DNA of 64,000 bases from Methylobacterium sp. GXS13 (GCF_001455965.1 NZ_LKKO01000022.1:32987-96986), one strand, 5' to 3'; counted from the first letter of the stretch, positions 45,636 to 55,286 are shown. Notes: generated by a model from the letters alone, not told the origin. Translations and numbers: made by a program.

Positions 45636-45943
45636 GGCTGCGTTGTCATCAATCAAAACGGGCGCGCCGGATCACGAAGAGCGGCGCGCCTGAGTTGAGG
45701 GTCTGGCCTTGGGGAAGCCGAGACTGTTGTAATCAGAGATCTCACGTGCGGAAACTGGTTTACGTGGTTTTGAACATTCGGATTGTTGAATGTGACTGAG
45801 CGGCAACAAGCCAGCCATCGCGATCCTGCTGATGCCCGGCATTGCCACGGATGCGCCGCACCGGATCGAATCCGCCGGGCCGGATGCGATTTTTTCGTCT
45901 GGCCCCTGTGATGCGGCGCGCCCGGGCGCTACAGCCGGGCATC
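45636..45943. other. Intergenic region upstream of prmA
   Basis: This 308-bp gap is less GC-rich than its surroundings. It contains an inverted repeat, ACATTC-N8-GAATGT at 45774-45793, that could be an operator. No gene is supported. Confidence 0.4.
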
Positions 45944-46864
45944 ATGCTGGAAGGTCTGCCGCCCCACCGCCCGACTCACATCCTGCGCCTCACGACCGAC
46001 GAACGGTCGGCCCGGGCGATGACGGATCTATTGGGCGAGATGTTCGATCCCACCGAGACCGCCGTCGCTGCGTTCGAGGATGCGGATGGCCGCACCTGGC
46101 GACTCGAAGCCTATTTCGCCGACGCGCCGGACGAGGATTACGTCCGTGACCTGATCCGGCCGGTGATCGGGGACGAGGCCGACGTGGCCGAATTCCGCAC
46201 CATCGAGCAGCAGGACTGGGTCCGCACGTCCCTGGAGGGGCTGAAGCCGGTCCGGGCCGGTCGATTCCTGATCCATGGCTCGCACGACCGCGATGCAGTG
46301 CGCGGCAACGACCTGCCGATCGAGATCGAGGCCGCTTTGGCCTTCGGCACCGGCCATCACGGCACCACCCTCGGCTGCCTGCGGGCGCTCGTCTCCGAGC
46401 TGAAGCAGCGGCGGCCAGCCCATGTGCTGGATGTGGGGACCGGAACCGGGATCCTGGCCTTCGCAGCCGCCAAGGCCCTGCGGCAGCCGGTGTTGGCCGG
46501 CGACCTCGACGGCGTGGCTGTGCGCACCGCTCGGGAGAATGCACGGCTCAATGGTCTCGGGCCCTACCTCAAGCTCTACGAGGGGCCCGGGGTACGCCAT
46601 CGGCTCGCAGACCGACCGCGGCACTTCGATCTCGTCTTCGCCAATATCCTAGCGCGGCCGCTTCGGCGCCTCGCCCCGACCCTGTCTCGGGTCGTCGCGC
46701 CCGCGGGCGTCTTGGTTCTCTCCGGGCTGATCGAGCGCGACGTCGCGGGTGTGCTCTCCACCTATCGCCACCAGGGGTTTCATCTCGTGCGCCATGGCCT
46801 GATCGAGGGCTGGGTCGCCCTCGTGCTGGCCCGCGGTGGTGCGGCGAAGCGGCCGCGGCGCTGA
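45944..46864 (+). CDS. prmA: Ribosomal protein L11 methyltransferase
   Basis: About 306 residues. A class I SAM methyltransferase with LPIEIEAALAFGTGHHGTTLGCL, the SAM motif LDVGTGTGILAFAAAK, LAGDLDGVAVRTARENARLNGL and the NILARPLRRLAP (NxLxxPL) catalytic-type motif. It trimethylates L11 on the ribosome. The ATG at 45944 (MLEGLPPHRPTHILRL) gives the usual N-terminus; ATG at 45884 is an alternative. A ribosome-factor-like small gene follows. Confidence 0.9.
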   Translation: MLEGLPPHRPTHILRLTTDERSARAMTDLLGEMFDPTETAVAAFEDADGRTWRLEAYFADAPDEDYVRDLIRPVIGDEADVAEFRTIEQQDWVRTSLEGLKPVRAGRFLIHGSHDRDAVRGNDLPIEIEAALAFGTGHHGTTLGCLRALVSELKQRRPAHVLDVGTGTGILAFAAAKALRQPVLAGDLDGVAVRTARENARLNGLGPYLKLYEGPGVRHRLADRPRHFDLVFANILARPLRRLAPTLSRVVAPAGVLVLSGLIERDVAGVLSTYRHQGFHLVRHGLIEGWVALVLARGGAAKRPRR

Positions 46865-46894
46865 ACCGGCGCCTCGTCCGCGCATTGCTCGGGC

Positions 46895-47083
46895 ATGAGC
46901 CAGACGCCGCATCACGATCCGCTCGTTGACCCTTTGACTGAGGGCGCGCGGGCGCGAGCCCGGGGCCGGCCCAAGGATGCTTGCCCCTATCCGGTGGCGT
47001 CGCCGGCCCGCATCGCCTGGCTGGAGGGCTATGACGGGGTCCCGACCGGCCGAATTCGGGATCTGCCGATAGCGGATGCCTGA
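46895..47083 (+). CDS. Ribosome modulation factor-like protein
   Basis: A 62-residue protein with the RMF (PF04957) pattern. ARARARGRPKDACPYPV and RIAWLEGYDG match the family's G-R-x4-CPY-x5-R-x2-WL-x-G(W/Y) layout. E. coli RMF binds 70S ribosomes and makes inactive 100S dimers in stationary phase. Alphaproteobacterial relatives are poorly studied, so the function is inferred. It starts 30 bp after prmA, on the same strand, and is convergent with the next gene. Confidence 0.7.
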   Translation: MSQTPHHDPLVDPLTEGARARARGRPKDACPYPVASPARIAWLEGYDGVPTGRIRDLPIADA

Positions 47084-47096
47084 TCGCGGGCAGGTT

Positions 47097-47357
47097 CTAG
47101 CGCACGGTCCGCAGCTGACCGGACCGGGGCGGATCCACCGGCGCCGTTTCGAAGGCCGGGCGCTCCGTATCGGTTTCCTGTGCCACCGGTGCGCCCAGAG
47201 CAGCCATCAGGATCCGCAATCCATCCACCCATTCTTCGGCCTCCGCCAGCGATCCGAAACCGTCGCGCCGGATCACGGTGTCGGGCTCGATCGTGGTGAT
47301 GGCGTCGAAGAGGCCGTCGGGTCTGTCGCTGATCCGGTAGAAGACGCGGCGTGGCAT
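47097..47357 (-). CDS. Conserved-looking small hypothetical protein
   Basis: About 86 residues. It starts MPRRVFYRISDRPDGLFDAI, then TTIEPDTVIRRDGFGSLAEAEEWVDGLRILMAAL, a compact alpha/beta pattern, followed by a disordered tail. No domain is recognised. TTG at 47375 is an alternative start. It is divergent from pepP and convergent with the RMF-like gene. Confidence 0.6.
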   Translation of the reverse strand: MPRRVFYRISDRPDGLFDAITTIEPDTVIRRDGFGSLAEAEEWVDGLRILMAALGAPVAQETDTERPAFETAPVDPPRSGQLRTVR

Positions 47358-47494
47358 GACCGAGAGATAGGGCAAAGAACTGACGTGATAAGATTGCGCC
47401 CGACGCTAAACCATAGGTTATGGCTACGTCTATGGATCTCCTGATGGATCCGATGCGGTTGCAGCCATGGACCGGCGGGCGATAGGCTCGCCCC

Positions 47495-49333
47495 ATGACA
47501 GAGCCCAGCCCGAACCAGCCCCGCCACCGGTTCCAGACGTTCGACGATCCCAGCCATCGCAAGGGCGCCGAGCGGATCGAGGCCTTGCGCGCCGCCCTGC
47601 GCGAGACAGCCCTCGATGGGTTCGTGGTGCCCCGGGCCGACGAGCACCAATCGGAATATGTCCCCGCCGACGCGGAGCGTTTGACCTGGCTTACCGGCTT
47701 CACCGGATCGGCCGGGACCGCGGTGATCCTTATGGAGTCCGCAGCCCTGATCGTTGACGGCCGCTACACCCTGCAGGCGCCCGAGCAGGTCGATACCCGC
47801 GTGGTCACCGTGGTGCCCCTGAGCGAATCGACCCCCGAGGCTTGGATCGCCGACAACCTCAAGCGTGATCAGGTTCTCGGCTATGACCCCTGGCTGCATA
47901 CGCCGGACGGGGTCGCGCGCCTGGAGCGGGCGGCGGTGAAGGCCGGCGGTTCGGTGCGGGCCGTGCCGAACCTCGTCGACGCGGTTTGGGCCGGCCGGCC
48001 GAAGCCGCCCGCCGGCGCGGTCGTCCTCCATCCCGAGGCCTTCGCGGGGGAGACGGTCGCCGCAAAGCTCACCCGCATCCGTGAAGCCCTGGCCGAGGGC
48101 GGCTGCGACGCTCTGGTGATCTCGGATCCACACAACCTCGCCTGGGCGTTCAACCTGCGTGGCTCCGATGTCGGTCATACCCCACTGGCGCTCGGCTACG
48201 CGATCCTTCCGCGCGAGGGTCGGGCCCGGCTGTTCCTGTCCTCCCCCAAGGTTGATTCGGCCCTGCGGGCGGCCTTGGCGCCGGTGGCCGAGATCCTGAC
48301 GCGGGCCGACCTCGATGATGGGCTCGGGTCCTTCAGCGGCGTGCGCGTTCGCGTGGATGCCGCCACCGGCGCCGTCGCCCTCAAGGAGAAGATCGAGGCC
48401 GCAGGTGGGACCGCCGATATCGGCAAGGACCCGATCACCGCCATGAAGGCGGTCAAGAACGTCGCCGAGATCGAAGGCGCCCGCGAAGCCCATACCCGCG
48501 ACGGTGCGAGCGTCGTGCGCTTCCTCGCCTGGCTCGATGGTGCCGCCGCCGCGGGGGGCTTGAGCGAGATCGCCGCCGTCGAGGCCCTGGAGGATATCCG
48601 CGCGGCCGGCGGCGACCTGCGCGACGTGTCCTTCCCGACGATCTCGGGCTCCGGCCCGAACGGCGCGATCGTCCATTACCGGGTTACCCGTACGAGTAAC
48701 CGGGTCGTGCGGCCGGGCGAGCTGTTCCTGATCGATTCTGGCGCGCAATACCCGGACGGCACCACCGACATCACCCGGACGGTCGCGGTCGGCGACCCGA
48801 CGGATGCGATGCGCGACCGCTTCACCCGGGTGCTGAAGGGCCACATCGCCATCGCCCGGGCGGTCTTCCCGAAGGATACCACCGGCGCCCAGATCGACGC
48901 CTTCGCGCGCGCTCCACTCTGGCAGGCGGGACTCGATTTCGACCATGGCACCGGCCACGGCGTCGGATCCTTCCTATCGGTGCACGAGGGGCCGCAGCGT
49001 ATCGCCAAGACCGGAGCGGTCGCCCTGGAGCCCGGGATGATCCTGTCGAACGAGCCGGGCTACTACGCGCGCGGCGCCTACGGCATCCGGATCGAGAACC
49101 TCGTCCTGGTCGAGCATCGGGCGATCCCCGGCGGCGAGCGCCCGATGCTCGGCTTCGAGACCCTGACGCTCGCCCCCTACGATCGGCGGCTGATCCGCCC
49201 GGACCTGCTGGCGCCGGAGGAGCGGGCCTGGATCGACGCCTATCACGCCCGGGTGCGTGACACCCTGGCACCGCTCGTCGACGCGGAAACCCGCGTCTGG
49301 CTGGATCGTGCCACGGCGCCGCTGGCAGGTTGA
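47495..49333 (+). CDS. pepP: Aminopeptidase P family protein (Xaa-Pro aminopeptidase)
   Basis: The 612-residue M24B metallopeptidase removes N-terminal residues before proline. It has two creatinase-like N-terminal domains (RIEALRAALRETALDGFVV; WLTGFTGSAGTAVIL), a pita-bread catalytic domain with GPNGAIVHYRVT, LIDSGAQYPDGTTDITRT (two Asp ligands), HGTGHGVGSFLSVHEGP (His), LSNEPGYY (Glu) and GIRIENL (Glu), and a C-terminal M24 extension. The long form matches eukaryotic-type APP1. It is cytoplasmic with no signal peptide. Confidence 0.92.
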   Translation: MTEPSPNQPRHRFQTFDDPSHRKGAERIEALRAALRETALDGFVVPRADEHQSEYVPADAERLTWLTGFTGSAGTAVILMESAALIVDGRYTLQAPEQVDTRVVTVVPLSESTPEAWIADNLKRDQVLGYDPWLHTPDGVARLERAAVKAGGSVRAVPNLVDAVWAGRPKPPAGAVVLHPEAFAGETVAAKLTRIREALAEGGCDALVISDPHNLAWAFNLRGSDVGHTPLALGYAILPREGRARLFLSSPKVDSALRAALAPVAEILTRADLDDGLGSFSGVRVRVDAATGAVALKEKIEAAGGTADIGKDPITAMKAVKNVAEIEGAREAHTRDGASVVRFLAWLDGAAAAGGLSEIAAVEALEDIRAAGGDLRDVSFPTISGSGPNGAIVHYRVTRTSNRVVRPGELFLIDSGAQYPDGTTDITRTVAVGDPTDAMRDRFTRVLKGHIAIARAVFPKDTTGAQIDAFARAPLWQAGLDFDHGTGHGVGSFLSVHEGPQRIAKTGAVALEPGMILSNEPGYYARGAYGIRIENLVLVEHRAIPGGERPMLGFETLTLAPYDRRLIRPDLLAPEERAWIDAYHARVRDTLAPLVDAETRVWLDRATAPLAG

Positions 49334-49459
49334 AGGCTGCGCGGCCATGCTGGGCGCGGCCTTGTGCGGGCGAAGGCGGCACGACAGAGTGGACGAACCG
49401 TTTGGTCGCCCTCGTTCGCTCACGCCACGGGCGGCCAAGCTTTTTAAGGGTGCTCGACC

Positions 49460-49753
49460 ATGCCCCGACGCTCCCAGGATCTCGCCGAGGTTGCGAAAAA
49501 GGCTGCCAATGCGTCCTTCGGGAGCGCTCTGGTGCAGAGAGTCAGCCTCGGCGACATGGAAGGGTCCGACGGCGACGATGTCCGTCGCGTTCAGTTGATC
49601 GTCTTCGACGATGCCATCGACCAGCTCGACGGCGACAAGCTGCTCGATGCCGGCCTCGCTATCCGCAAAGCCTTGCAGAAGGCCGGCGAGACGCTGCGCG
49701 TGGTCGTCGAATATGCTGAGCAGCGCGAGCTCGACGAACTTGGCGCTGATTAA
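49460..49753 (+). CDS. Small protein paired with a HEPN-like protein
   Basis: The 97-residue protein is acidic in its middle (DMEGSDGDDVRRVQLIVFDD) and ends in a helix-strand-helix (LAIRKALQKAGETLRVVVEYAEQRELDELG). This order weakly recalls the second half of minimal nucleotidyltransferases, but the GSxxxxxxD nucleotide motif is not present. Its 3' end overlaps the HEPN-like gene by 41 bp. The pairing and sizes resemble a toxin-antitoxin or MNT-HEPN module. No known family is assigned. Confidence 0.6.
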   Translation: MPRRSQDLAEVAKKAANASFGSALVQRVSLGDMEGSDGDDVRRVQLIVFDDAIDQLDGDKLLDAGLAIRKALQKAGETLRVVVEYAEQRELDELGAD

Positions 49754-50249
49754 TCCCGAACATCTGTTCAGCCAGGCGGATGCGTTTCTTCTCCAAATCG
49801 GCCGCAGCTCGTTGCGGCAGGCCGACCTGCGCCGGACCTTCTCGAACGCCTATTACGGCTTGTTTCACGCGATCCTGACGGCTGCGGCCGACGAGGCGGT
49901 GGGGCGGACGCGGCGCAAGGATCCGCTCTGGACGCTGGCGTATCGTTCGGTCTCTCATCAGCGCTTAAAAAGCATCTGCAACGATCTCCAAGCCGCGACG
50001 CTGAAGCCGAAGATCAGGCGGTATGAGCCCCCCGGTGGATTTGGTGGTCACGTCGTCACGATTGCCGGGGCCGTTTCGGACTTGCAGGACCGGCGGCACG
50101 CCGCCGATTACGACCCGTCCCTATCCTTCCTGCAGACGGATGCGCGGGCGGCGCTGCAAACGGCCCGGTCGGCGGTCAACCGGCTGGCCCATCTCAACGC
50201 GGAGCAGCGACGGGCCTTCCTCTACCTCATCCTGTTCGAGCCCCGCTGA
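49713..50249 (+). CDS. HEPN-like domain protein
   Basis: About 178 residues, mainly helical. RTFSNAYYGLFHAIL (about 41-55) matches the (S/N)AYYxxFHA helix common in HEPN proteins, and RRHAADYDPS (about 127-136) matches their second R-x2-ADY helix. No strict R-x4-6-H ribonuclease motif is seen. The start at 49713 is inside the upstream gene's 3' end, implying translational coupling. HEPN proteins with small partners often act as toxins or RNases. That is an inference here. Confidence 0.65.
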   Translation: MLSSASSTNLALINPEHLFSQADAFLLQIGRSSLRQADLRRTFSNAYYGLFHAILTAAADEAVGRTRRKDPLWTLAYRSVSHQRLKSICNDLQAATLKPKIRRYEPPGGFGGHVVTIAGAVSDLQDRRHAADYDPSLSFLQTDARAALQTARSAVNRLAHLNAEQRRAFLYLILFEPR

Positions 50250-50405
50250 GCGGTCCCAGCGGCGTCATGGTCTCAGCCTTACGGAGCTGAGCGGAGGACA
50301 GGGCGTGGACCACCGCGCTATAAGGTCCTCCGTCACGAATAGCCTACGCCGGTCCGGACGATATCGTGGGTGAAACCGCGACCGCCCCGCGCGCGAAGGG
50401 ACAGC

Positions 50406-52553
50406 ATGATCCGCCGCCTCGCACTCCTGGTCCTGATGCTCGCCGCGAGCCTCTCGGCCGCCTCGGCCCAGGACTTCCGCACGCCGCCCGATCTGGTGCG
50501 GTCGAGCCTCGTTGCGGAGCCCGTCGCGGTGGCGGGCGCACAGCCGTTCACGCTGGCGGTGCGGATGCAGGTGAAGCCGGGCTGGCACGTCTACTGGCGC
50601 AATCCGGGCGATTCCGGCCTGCCGCCGGAGGTGACCTGGACCCTGCCGGCGGGCTTCAACGCCGGCGCGATCCGGTGGCCGGCCCCCGAGCGCATCGCGA
50701 TCGCGACCCTGATGAATTACGGCTACGAGGGCGAGGTCACGCTGCTCGTTCCGGTCACGCCGCCGCCGAGCCTCGACCCGGCCGATCCGGTGCGGATCCA
50801 GGCCAAGCTGACCTATCTGGTCTGCGAGACCGAATGCGTGCCTGGCTCCGCCGATCTCGCCCTGGCCCTGCCGGTGGGCGAGCCCCGGCCGGATGCCGGC
50901 CAGACCGCTTTGTTCGAGCGCGCCCGAGCCGCCCTGCCCGCCCCGGCGCTCTGGCCTGTGCGCCTCTCGAGCCAGGGCGATACGCTGCAGCTCGATTTCG
51001 CCGCTACCGGCCTCAAGCCGGAGACGATCAAGGGCGCGTCCTTCTTCCCCTATTCCGAGACCGCGATCGACAATGCCGCCGCCCAGGTGATGACGGTCGA
51101 CGAATCCGGCCTGCATCTTACCCTCGCCCGGAGCAACCTGGCCGAGCCGGCACCGGCCGCCCTGCCCGGCGTGCTGACCGTCGAGGAAGCGACGGGCGTC
51201 GGTAGCCACCGCCTCGCCTTCGCGTATGGCGACGAGCCGGTGCTGCCGGCTCCGGCGACGGCGTCCGAAATCGCGACTCCGCCGCCGCCCGCCCCTGCCT
51301 TCGACGTCCTGACCCTCGCTACCGCGGCAGGGCTCGCCTTCCTCGGCGGCCTGATCCTCAACCTGATGCCCTGTGTCTTCCCGGTCCTATCGATCAAGGT
51401 GCTCGGCCTCCTGCGGCATGCGGGCGAGAGTCCCGCCCGCCTGCGGCTGCACGGTCTCGCCTATACGGCCGGCGTGCTGGTCAGTTTCCTCGGGCTGGCC
51501 GGCCTGCTGCTCGCCTTGAAGGGCGGCGGGGCGGCGATCGGCTGGGGTTTTCAGCTGCAATCGCCCGCCGTGGTGGCCGGGCTCGCCTACCTGCTCCTGG
51601 CCATGGGCCTCAGCCTCTCCGGCGTGGTCCATGCCGGCGGGCGGCTCGCCGGCCTTGGCGACGGGCTGGCCCGGCGCTCCGGTCTGAGTGGATCATTCTT
51701 CACGGGCGTGCTTGCGACCCTGGTGGCGACGCCCTGCACGGCGCCGTTCATGGGCTCGGCAGTGGGCTTCGCCCTGACCCAGAGCGCCGGCGTCGCGCTT
51801 GCCGTGTTTGCCAGTCTCGGATTGGGCCTCGCCTTACCATTCCTGGCCCTCACCCTGTGGCCGCCGGCCCTGCGGGCGCTGCCGCGTCCGGGCGCGTGGA
51901 TGGAGACCCTGAAGCAGGTTCTGGCCTTCCCGGTCTACGCCACGGTGGCTTGGCTGGTCTGGGTCCTGGCGCAGCAGGTGGAGCCGCAGGGGCTGCTCGC
52001 CGGGCTGTTCGGCCTCGTCCTGGTGGGCTTTGCCGCCTGGGCCTGGGAGCACGGACACGCCGCGGCCCCCCGGGCCGGGCGGATCGCTCAGGGTCTTGCG
52101 GTGCTGACGATCCTGGCGGTTGCCGCCCTGACGCTGAGCCTCGGCCACGAGCGGGCCGCTGCCCCCGCCCAGGCTGCCGCCAACGGCGTCGAGCCGTTCA
52201 CCCAGGCCCGCCTCGATGCCCTGGTGAACGAGCGCCGGCCGGTCTTCGTGAACATGACCGCCGCCTGGTGCATCACCTGCGCGGTCAACGAGACGACATC
52301 GCTCTCGACGAAGGCGGTGCGACAAGCGATGGCCGACCGGGGTGTTACCTACCTGAAGGGCGACTGGACCAACCAGAATCCCGAGATTACCCGCCTCCTG
52401 GAGAAGCACGGGCGCAGCGGCGTGCCGCTCTACCTGCTTTACGCGGGAAGCGGCGAGCCGCAGGTGCTGCCGCAGATCCTCACCGAGGGGACGGTTCTGT
52501 CAGCCCTGGAGACGGTGCCGGCCGCGGGCAAGAGCGCGGCTCTGACCCGCTGA
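50406..52553 (+). CDS. ScsB/DsbD-type thiol:disulfide interchange protein
   Basis: The 715-residue protein has a signal peptide (MIRRLALLVLMLAASLSAAS), a periplasmic N-terminal ScsB/DsbD-alpha-like domain (WHVYWRNPGDSGLPPEV; a CETECVPG cysteine pair), a central multi-helix electron carrier with NLMPCVFPVLSIKVLG and TPCTAPFMGSA (the two conserved cysteines), and a C-terminal thioredoxin domain with AAWCITC. It would pass electrons from cytoplasmic thioredoxin to periplasmic thiol proteins; ScsB members relate to copper and oxidant tolerance. The start has GGGA before ATG. It is convergent with phoB. Confidence 0.9.
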   Translation: MIRRLALLVLMLAASLSAASAQDFRTPPDLVRSSLVAEPVAVAGAQPFTLAVRMQVKPGWHVYWRNPGDSGLPPEVTWTLPAGFNAGAIRWPAPERIAIATLMNYGYEGEVTLLVPVTPPPSLDPADPVRIQAKLTYLVCETECVPGSADLALALPVGEPRPDAGQTALFERARAALPAPALWPVRLSSQGDTLQLDFAATGLKPETIKGASFFPYSETAIDNAAAQVMTVDESGLHLTLARSNLAEPAPAALPGVLTVEEATGVGSHRLAFAYGDEPVLPAPATASEIATPPPPAPAFDVLTLATAAGLAFLGGLILNLMPCVFPVLSIKVLGLLRHAGESPARLRLHGLAYTAGVLVSFLGLAGLLLALKGGGAAIGWGFQLQSPAVVAGLAYLLLAMGLSLSGVVHAGGRLAGLGDGLARRSGLSGSFFTGVLATLVATPCTAPFMGSAVGFALTQSAGVALAVFASLGLGLALPFLALTLWPPALRALPRPGAWMETLKQVLAFPVYATVAWLVWVLAQQVEPQGLLAGLFGLVLVGFAAWAWEHGHAAAPRAGRIAQGLAVLTILAVAALTLSLGHERAAAPAQAAANGVEPFTQARLDALVNERRPVFVNMTAAWCITCAVNETTSLSTKAVRQAMADRGVTYLKGDWTNQNPEITRLLEKHGRSGVPLYLLYAGSGEPQVLPQILTEGTVLSALETVPAAGKSAALTR

Positions 52554-52570
52554 ACTGTCCTTGAGCGCAG

Positions 52571-53266
52571 CTAGGCTTCCAGCGAGAATGTCTCGTCGAA
52601 GGCGTAGCCCGAGCCTCGCACCGTGCGGATCGGGTCGGCCTGCCGCGGAGCATTGAGGGCCTTGCGCAGGCGCCCGACATGCACATCCACGGTGCGCTCG
52701 TCGATATAGACGTCGTGCCCCCAGACACCATCGAGGAGCTGCTCGCGGGAGAAGACCCGGCCGGGCGCCAGCATCAGGAATTCGAGCAGGCGGAACTCGG
52801 TCGGTCCGAGATGAAGCTCCTCGCCGGCGCGGCGGACCCGGTGGCCGGTGCGGTCGAGCTCGATATCGCCGGCTGCCAGCCGGTCCGCAACATGGGCCGG
52901 CTTGGCCCGGCGCAGCAGCGCCCGTACCCGAGCGAGCAGCTCAGGGACCGAGAACGGCTTGACGATGTAATCGTCCGCGCCCGTACCGAGGCCGCGGACA
53001 CGATCGCCCTCTTCGCCCCGGGCGGTGAGCATGATGACCGGCAGCCGCTCGGTCTCGCGCCGGGCCCGGATGCGGCGACACAGCTCGATCCCCGAGAGGC
53101 CCGGCAGCATCCAGTCGAGCAGCACCAGATCGGGCGTGCGCTCGGCCAGGAGCAACTCCGCATCGTCGCCGCGCGCGGCTGAATCCACCAGGAAGCCCTC
53201 GGCCTCAAGGTTGTACCGCAGCAGGGTGGTCAGGGCCTCCTCGTCCTCGACGATCAGGACTTGCAT
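52571..53266 (-). CDS. phoB: Phosphate regulon response regulator PhoB
   Basis: The 231-residue OmpR-type regulator begins MQVLIVEDEEALTTLLRYNL with the acidic pair, the phospho-Asp in LVLLDWMLPGLSGIEL, ADDYIVKPFSVPELLARV with the conserved Lys, and a winged-helix domain ending RTVDVHVGRLRKALN and RGSGYAFDE. It activates phosphate-starvation genes by binding Pho boxes, one of which precedes pstS here. It lies downstream of phoU. No phoR kinase gene is in the window. Confidence 0.94.
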   Translation of the reverse strand: MQVLIVEDEEALTTLLRYNLEAEGFLVDSAARGDDAELLLAERTPDLVLLDWMLPGLSGIELCRRIRARRETERLPVIMLTARGEEGDRVRGLGTGADDYIVKPFSVPELLARVRALLRRAKPAHVADRLAAGDIELDRTGHRVRRAGEELHLGPTEFRLLEFLMLAPGRVFSREQLLDGVWGHDVYIDERTVDVHVGRLRKALNAPRQADPIRTVRGSGYAFDETFSLEA

Positions 53267-53430
53267 GCTCACGTTCGATAACCTGTTCCGTAGACGGCAC
53301 CGGACGGCTCGCCCGCGCCGGATGGCGCGCGCAGGCAAATGGTGCGACAGACGCCGCGATCCCTCAACCCGCGTGCGCCTCTCATCGCATTCTGCCCCCA
53401 GGCCGCATCGTGCGCTGCATGGTCCCCGCG

Positions 53431-54153
53431 TTACGGGGCCGTGGCGGCGGGACCGACCGTCGCGTAGTTCGACGCGTCGTTCTTCGGGCGCTCTCCGGCC
53501 AGCGTCTCACCGGTCGCGAGATAGTGGATCGTCTCGGCGATATTGGTGGTGTGATCTCCGATCCGCTCGACGTTCTTGGCGCAAAATAGGAGATGCGTGC
53601 AGAACGAGATATTGCGCGGATCCTCCATCATGTAGGTCAGGAGTTCGCGGAACAGCGAATTGTACAGCGCATCGATCTCCCCGTCCCGCTCCCAGACATC
53701 GTAGGCCGCTTTGACGTCGCGGCTCGCATAAGCGTCGAGGATATCTTTGAGCTGCGCCTCGGCGAGGTCGCTCATGTGGCGCACACCGAGGACGATCTTC
53801 TGCGCGGGCGCCTGATCCGAGATCGCGACGACGCGTTTGGCGACGTTCTTGGCGAGATCCCCAATCCGCTCCAAGTCGCCGGAAACGCGGATCGCCGAGA
53901 TGGTCTCGCGTAGGTCGATCGCCAGCGGCTGGCGCCGGGCGATGAGCAGCACCGCCCGCTCCTCGATGTCGCGCTGGAGCGCGTCGAGACGCTTGTCGGC
54001 GAGGATCACCGCTTGCGCGAGGGTATCGTCCCGGCGGACCAGGGCGTCGGTTGCCTCGGCGGCCATCTTCTCGGCCACGCCGCCCATCTCGGAGATCGAG
54101 CGGCGCAGGTCATCCAGATCGGTGTCGTAGGAGCTGACGATATGGCCCGGCAT
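53431..54153 (-). CDS. phoU: Phosphate transport regulator PhoU
   Basis: The 240-residue protein is two three-helix PhoU repeats. The family signatures are the metal-binding DLERIGDLAKNVAKR in the first repeat and VERIGDHTTNIAETI in the second. PhoU links PstSCAB activity to PhoR/PhoB signalling and dampens the regulon when phosphate is adequate. AGGA is six bases before the ATG at 54153. It is 317 bp downstream of pstB. Confidence 0.94.
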   Translation of the reverse strand: MPGHIVSSYDTDLDDLRRSISEMGGVAEKMAAEATDALVRRDDTLAQAVILADKRLDALQRDIEERAVLLIARRQPLAIDLRETISAIRVSGDLERIGDLAKNVAKRVVAISDQAPAQKIVLGVRHMSDLAEAQLKDILDAYASRDVKAAYDVWERDGEIDALYNSLFRELLTYMMEDPRNISFCTHLLFCAKNVERIGDHTTNIAETIHYLATGETLAGERPKNDASNYATVGPAATAP

Positions 54154-54470
54154 GGTGGATCCTTCGATGGCGTCCCGCAAACCTTGATCCGCGAGGTCTG
54201 GCGGAAACCCGCTGCTACGATCACGGATACCGCGGCGCGTTCCCCGGTACCCAGTCCCTGTCACAGTCGAGAACATGATGCGGAGAGGTCAGGATCGGCA
54301 CCCTGAAATCAACACGCATCAACAAGCAGGCAGCCTCCGCCGATGTTCCCGTATCAACGAGGCTTGTTCCGAAGTCGCGCTTGGCGATCTTACGATCAGG
54401 CGCGCCTTCTCATCTTGATGGCGGCTCTCAGCGCTGCGTATGAGCCGTGTTCAATTTCCGATCGACTGCT
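54154..54470. other. Gap between pstB and phoU
   Basis: This 317-bp gap holds no supported gene, clear hairpin or Pho box. It could carry a promoter for phoU-phoB, but no convincing -35/-10 pair was found. Confidence 0.4.
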
Positions 54471-55286
54471 TTAGCCGAAGCGGCCGGTGATGTAATCCTG
54501 GGTGCGCTGTTCCACAGGGTTCATGAACATCCGATTGGTGGGGCCGAACTCGATCAGTTCACCCAGATACATGAAGGCGGTGAACTGCGAGATGCGGGCC
54601 GCCTGCTGCATGTTGTGCGTGACGATCACGATGGTGAACTCGTCGCGCAGCTGCTCGATCAGCTCCTCGATGCGGCCCGTGGAAATCGGGTCCAGCGCCG
54701 AAGTCGGTTCGTCGAACAGGATCACCTCCGGGCTCTGGGCCACGGTGCGGGCGATGCACAGGCGCTGCTGCTGCCCGCCCGAGAGGCCGGTGCCGGCCTG
54801 GCGCAGCTTGTCCTTCACCTCGTCCCAGAGGGCGGACTTGCGCAAAGCCTGCTCCACCCGTCCGTCGAGTTCGGATTTCGGCAGCTTCTCGTAAAGGCGC
54901 AGCCCGAAGGCGACGTTGTCGTAGATCGACATCGGGAACGGCGTCGGCTTCTGGAAGACCATGCCGATGCGCGCGCGCAGATCGTTCAGATCGACGGACG
55001 GATCCAGCACGTTCTGGCCGTCGAGCAGGATCTGACCCTCCGCCCGCTGCTCGGGGTAGAGGCTGTAGATCCGGTTGAAGCAGCGCAGCAGGGTGGACTT
55101 GCCGCAGCCGGACGGTCCGATCAGGGCCGTGACCTGCCGGTCGTGGAAGTTGATGTCCACGTTCTTCAGCCCGTGGAAGCTGCCGTAGTAGAAGTTCAGC
55201 CCCTTCACGGCGATCCGGACCGCACCACCCTCGTTGGCGTGGTTGCGGGTGAGATCGACCGTGGGGATCGCGGAGGCGGCGTTCAT
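54471..55286 (-). CDS. pstB: Phosphate ABC transporter ATP-binding protein
   Basis: The 271-residue ATPase has Walker [17 protein letters not shown], the signature [15 protein letters not shown], Walker [16 protein letters not shown] and the PstB-typical [13 protein letters not shown] near the N-terminus. It energises PstA/PstC. It lies 22 bp after pstA. Confidence 0.96.
   Translation of the reverse strand: MNAASAIPTVDLTRNHANEGGAVRIAVKGLNFYYGSFHGLKNVDINFHDRQVTALIGPSGCGKSTLLRCFNRIYSLYPEQRAEGQILLDGQNVLDPSVDLNDLRARIGMVFQKPTPFPMSIYDNVAFGLRLYEKLPKSELDGRVEQALRKSALWDEVKDKLRQAGTGLSGGQQQRLCIARTVAQSPEVILFDEPTSALDPISTGRIEELIEQLRDEFTIVIVTHNMQQAARISQFTAFMYLGELIEFGPTNRMFMNPVEQRTQDYITGRFG

Noticed and set aside
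45774..45793. Inverted repeat ACATTC-N8-GAATGT upstream of prmA
   Set aside because: Six-base arms with an eight-base gap can arise by chance in this less GC-rich stretch, and no regulator is nearby to match it.
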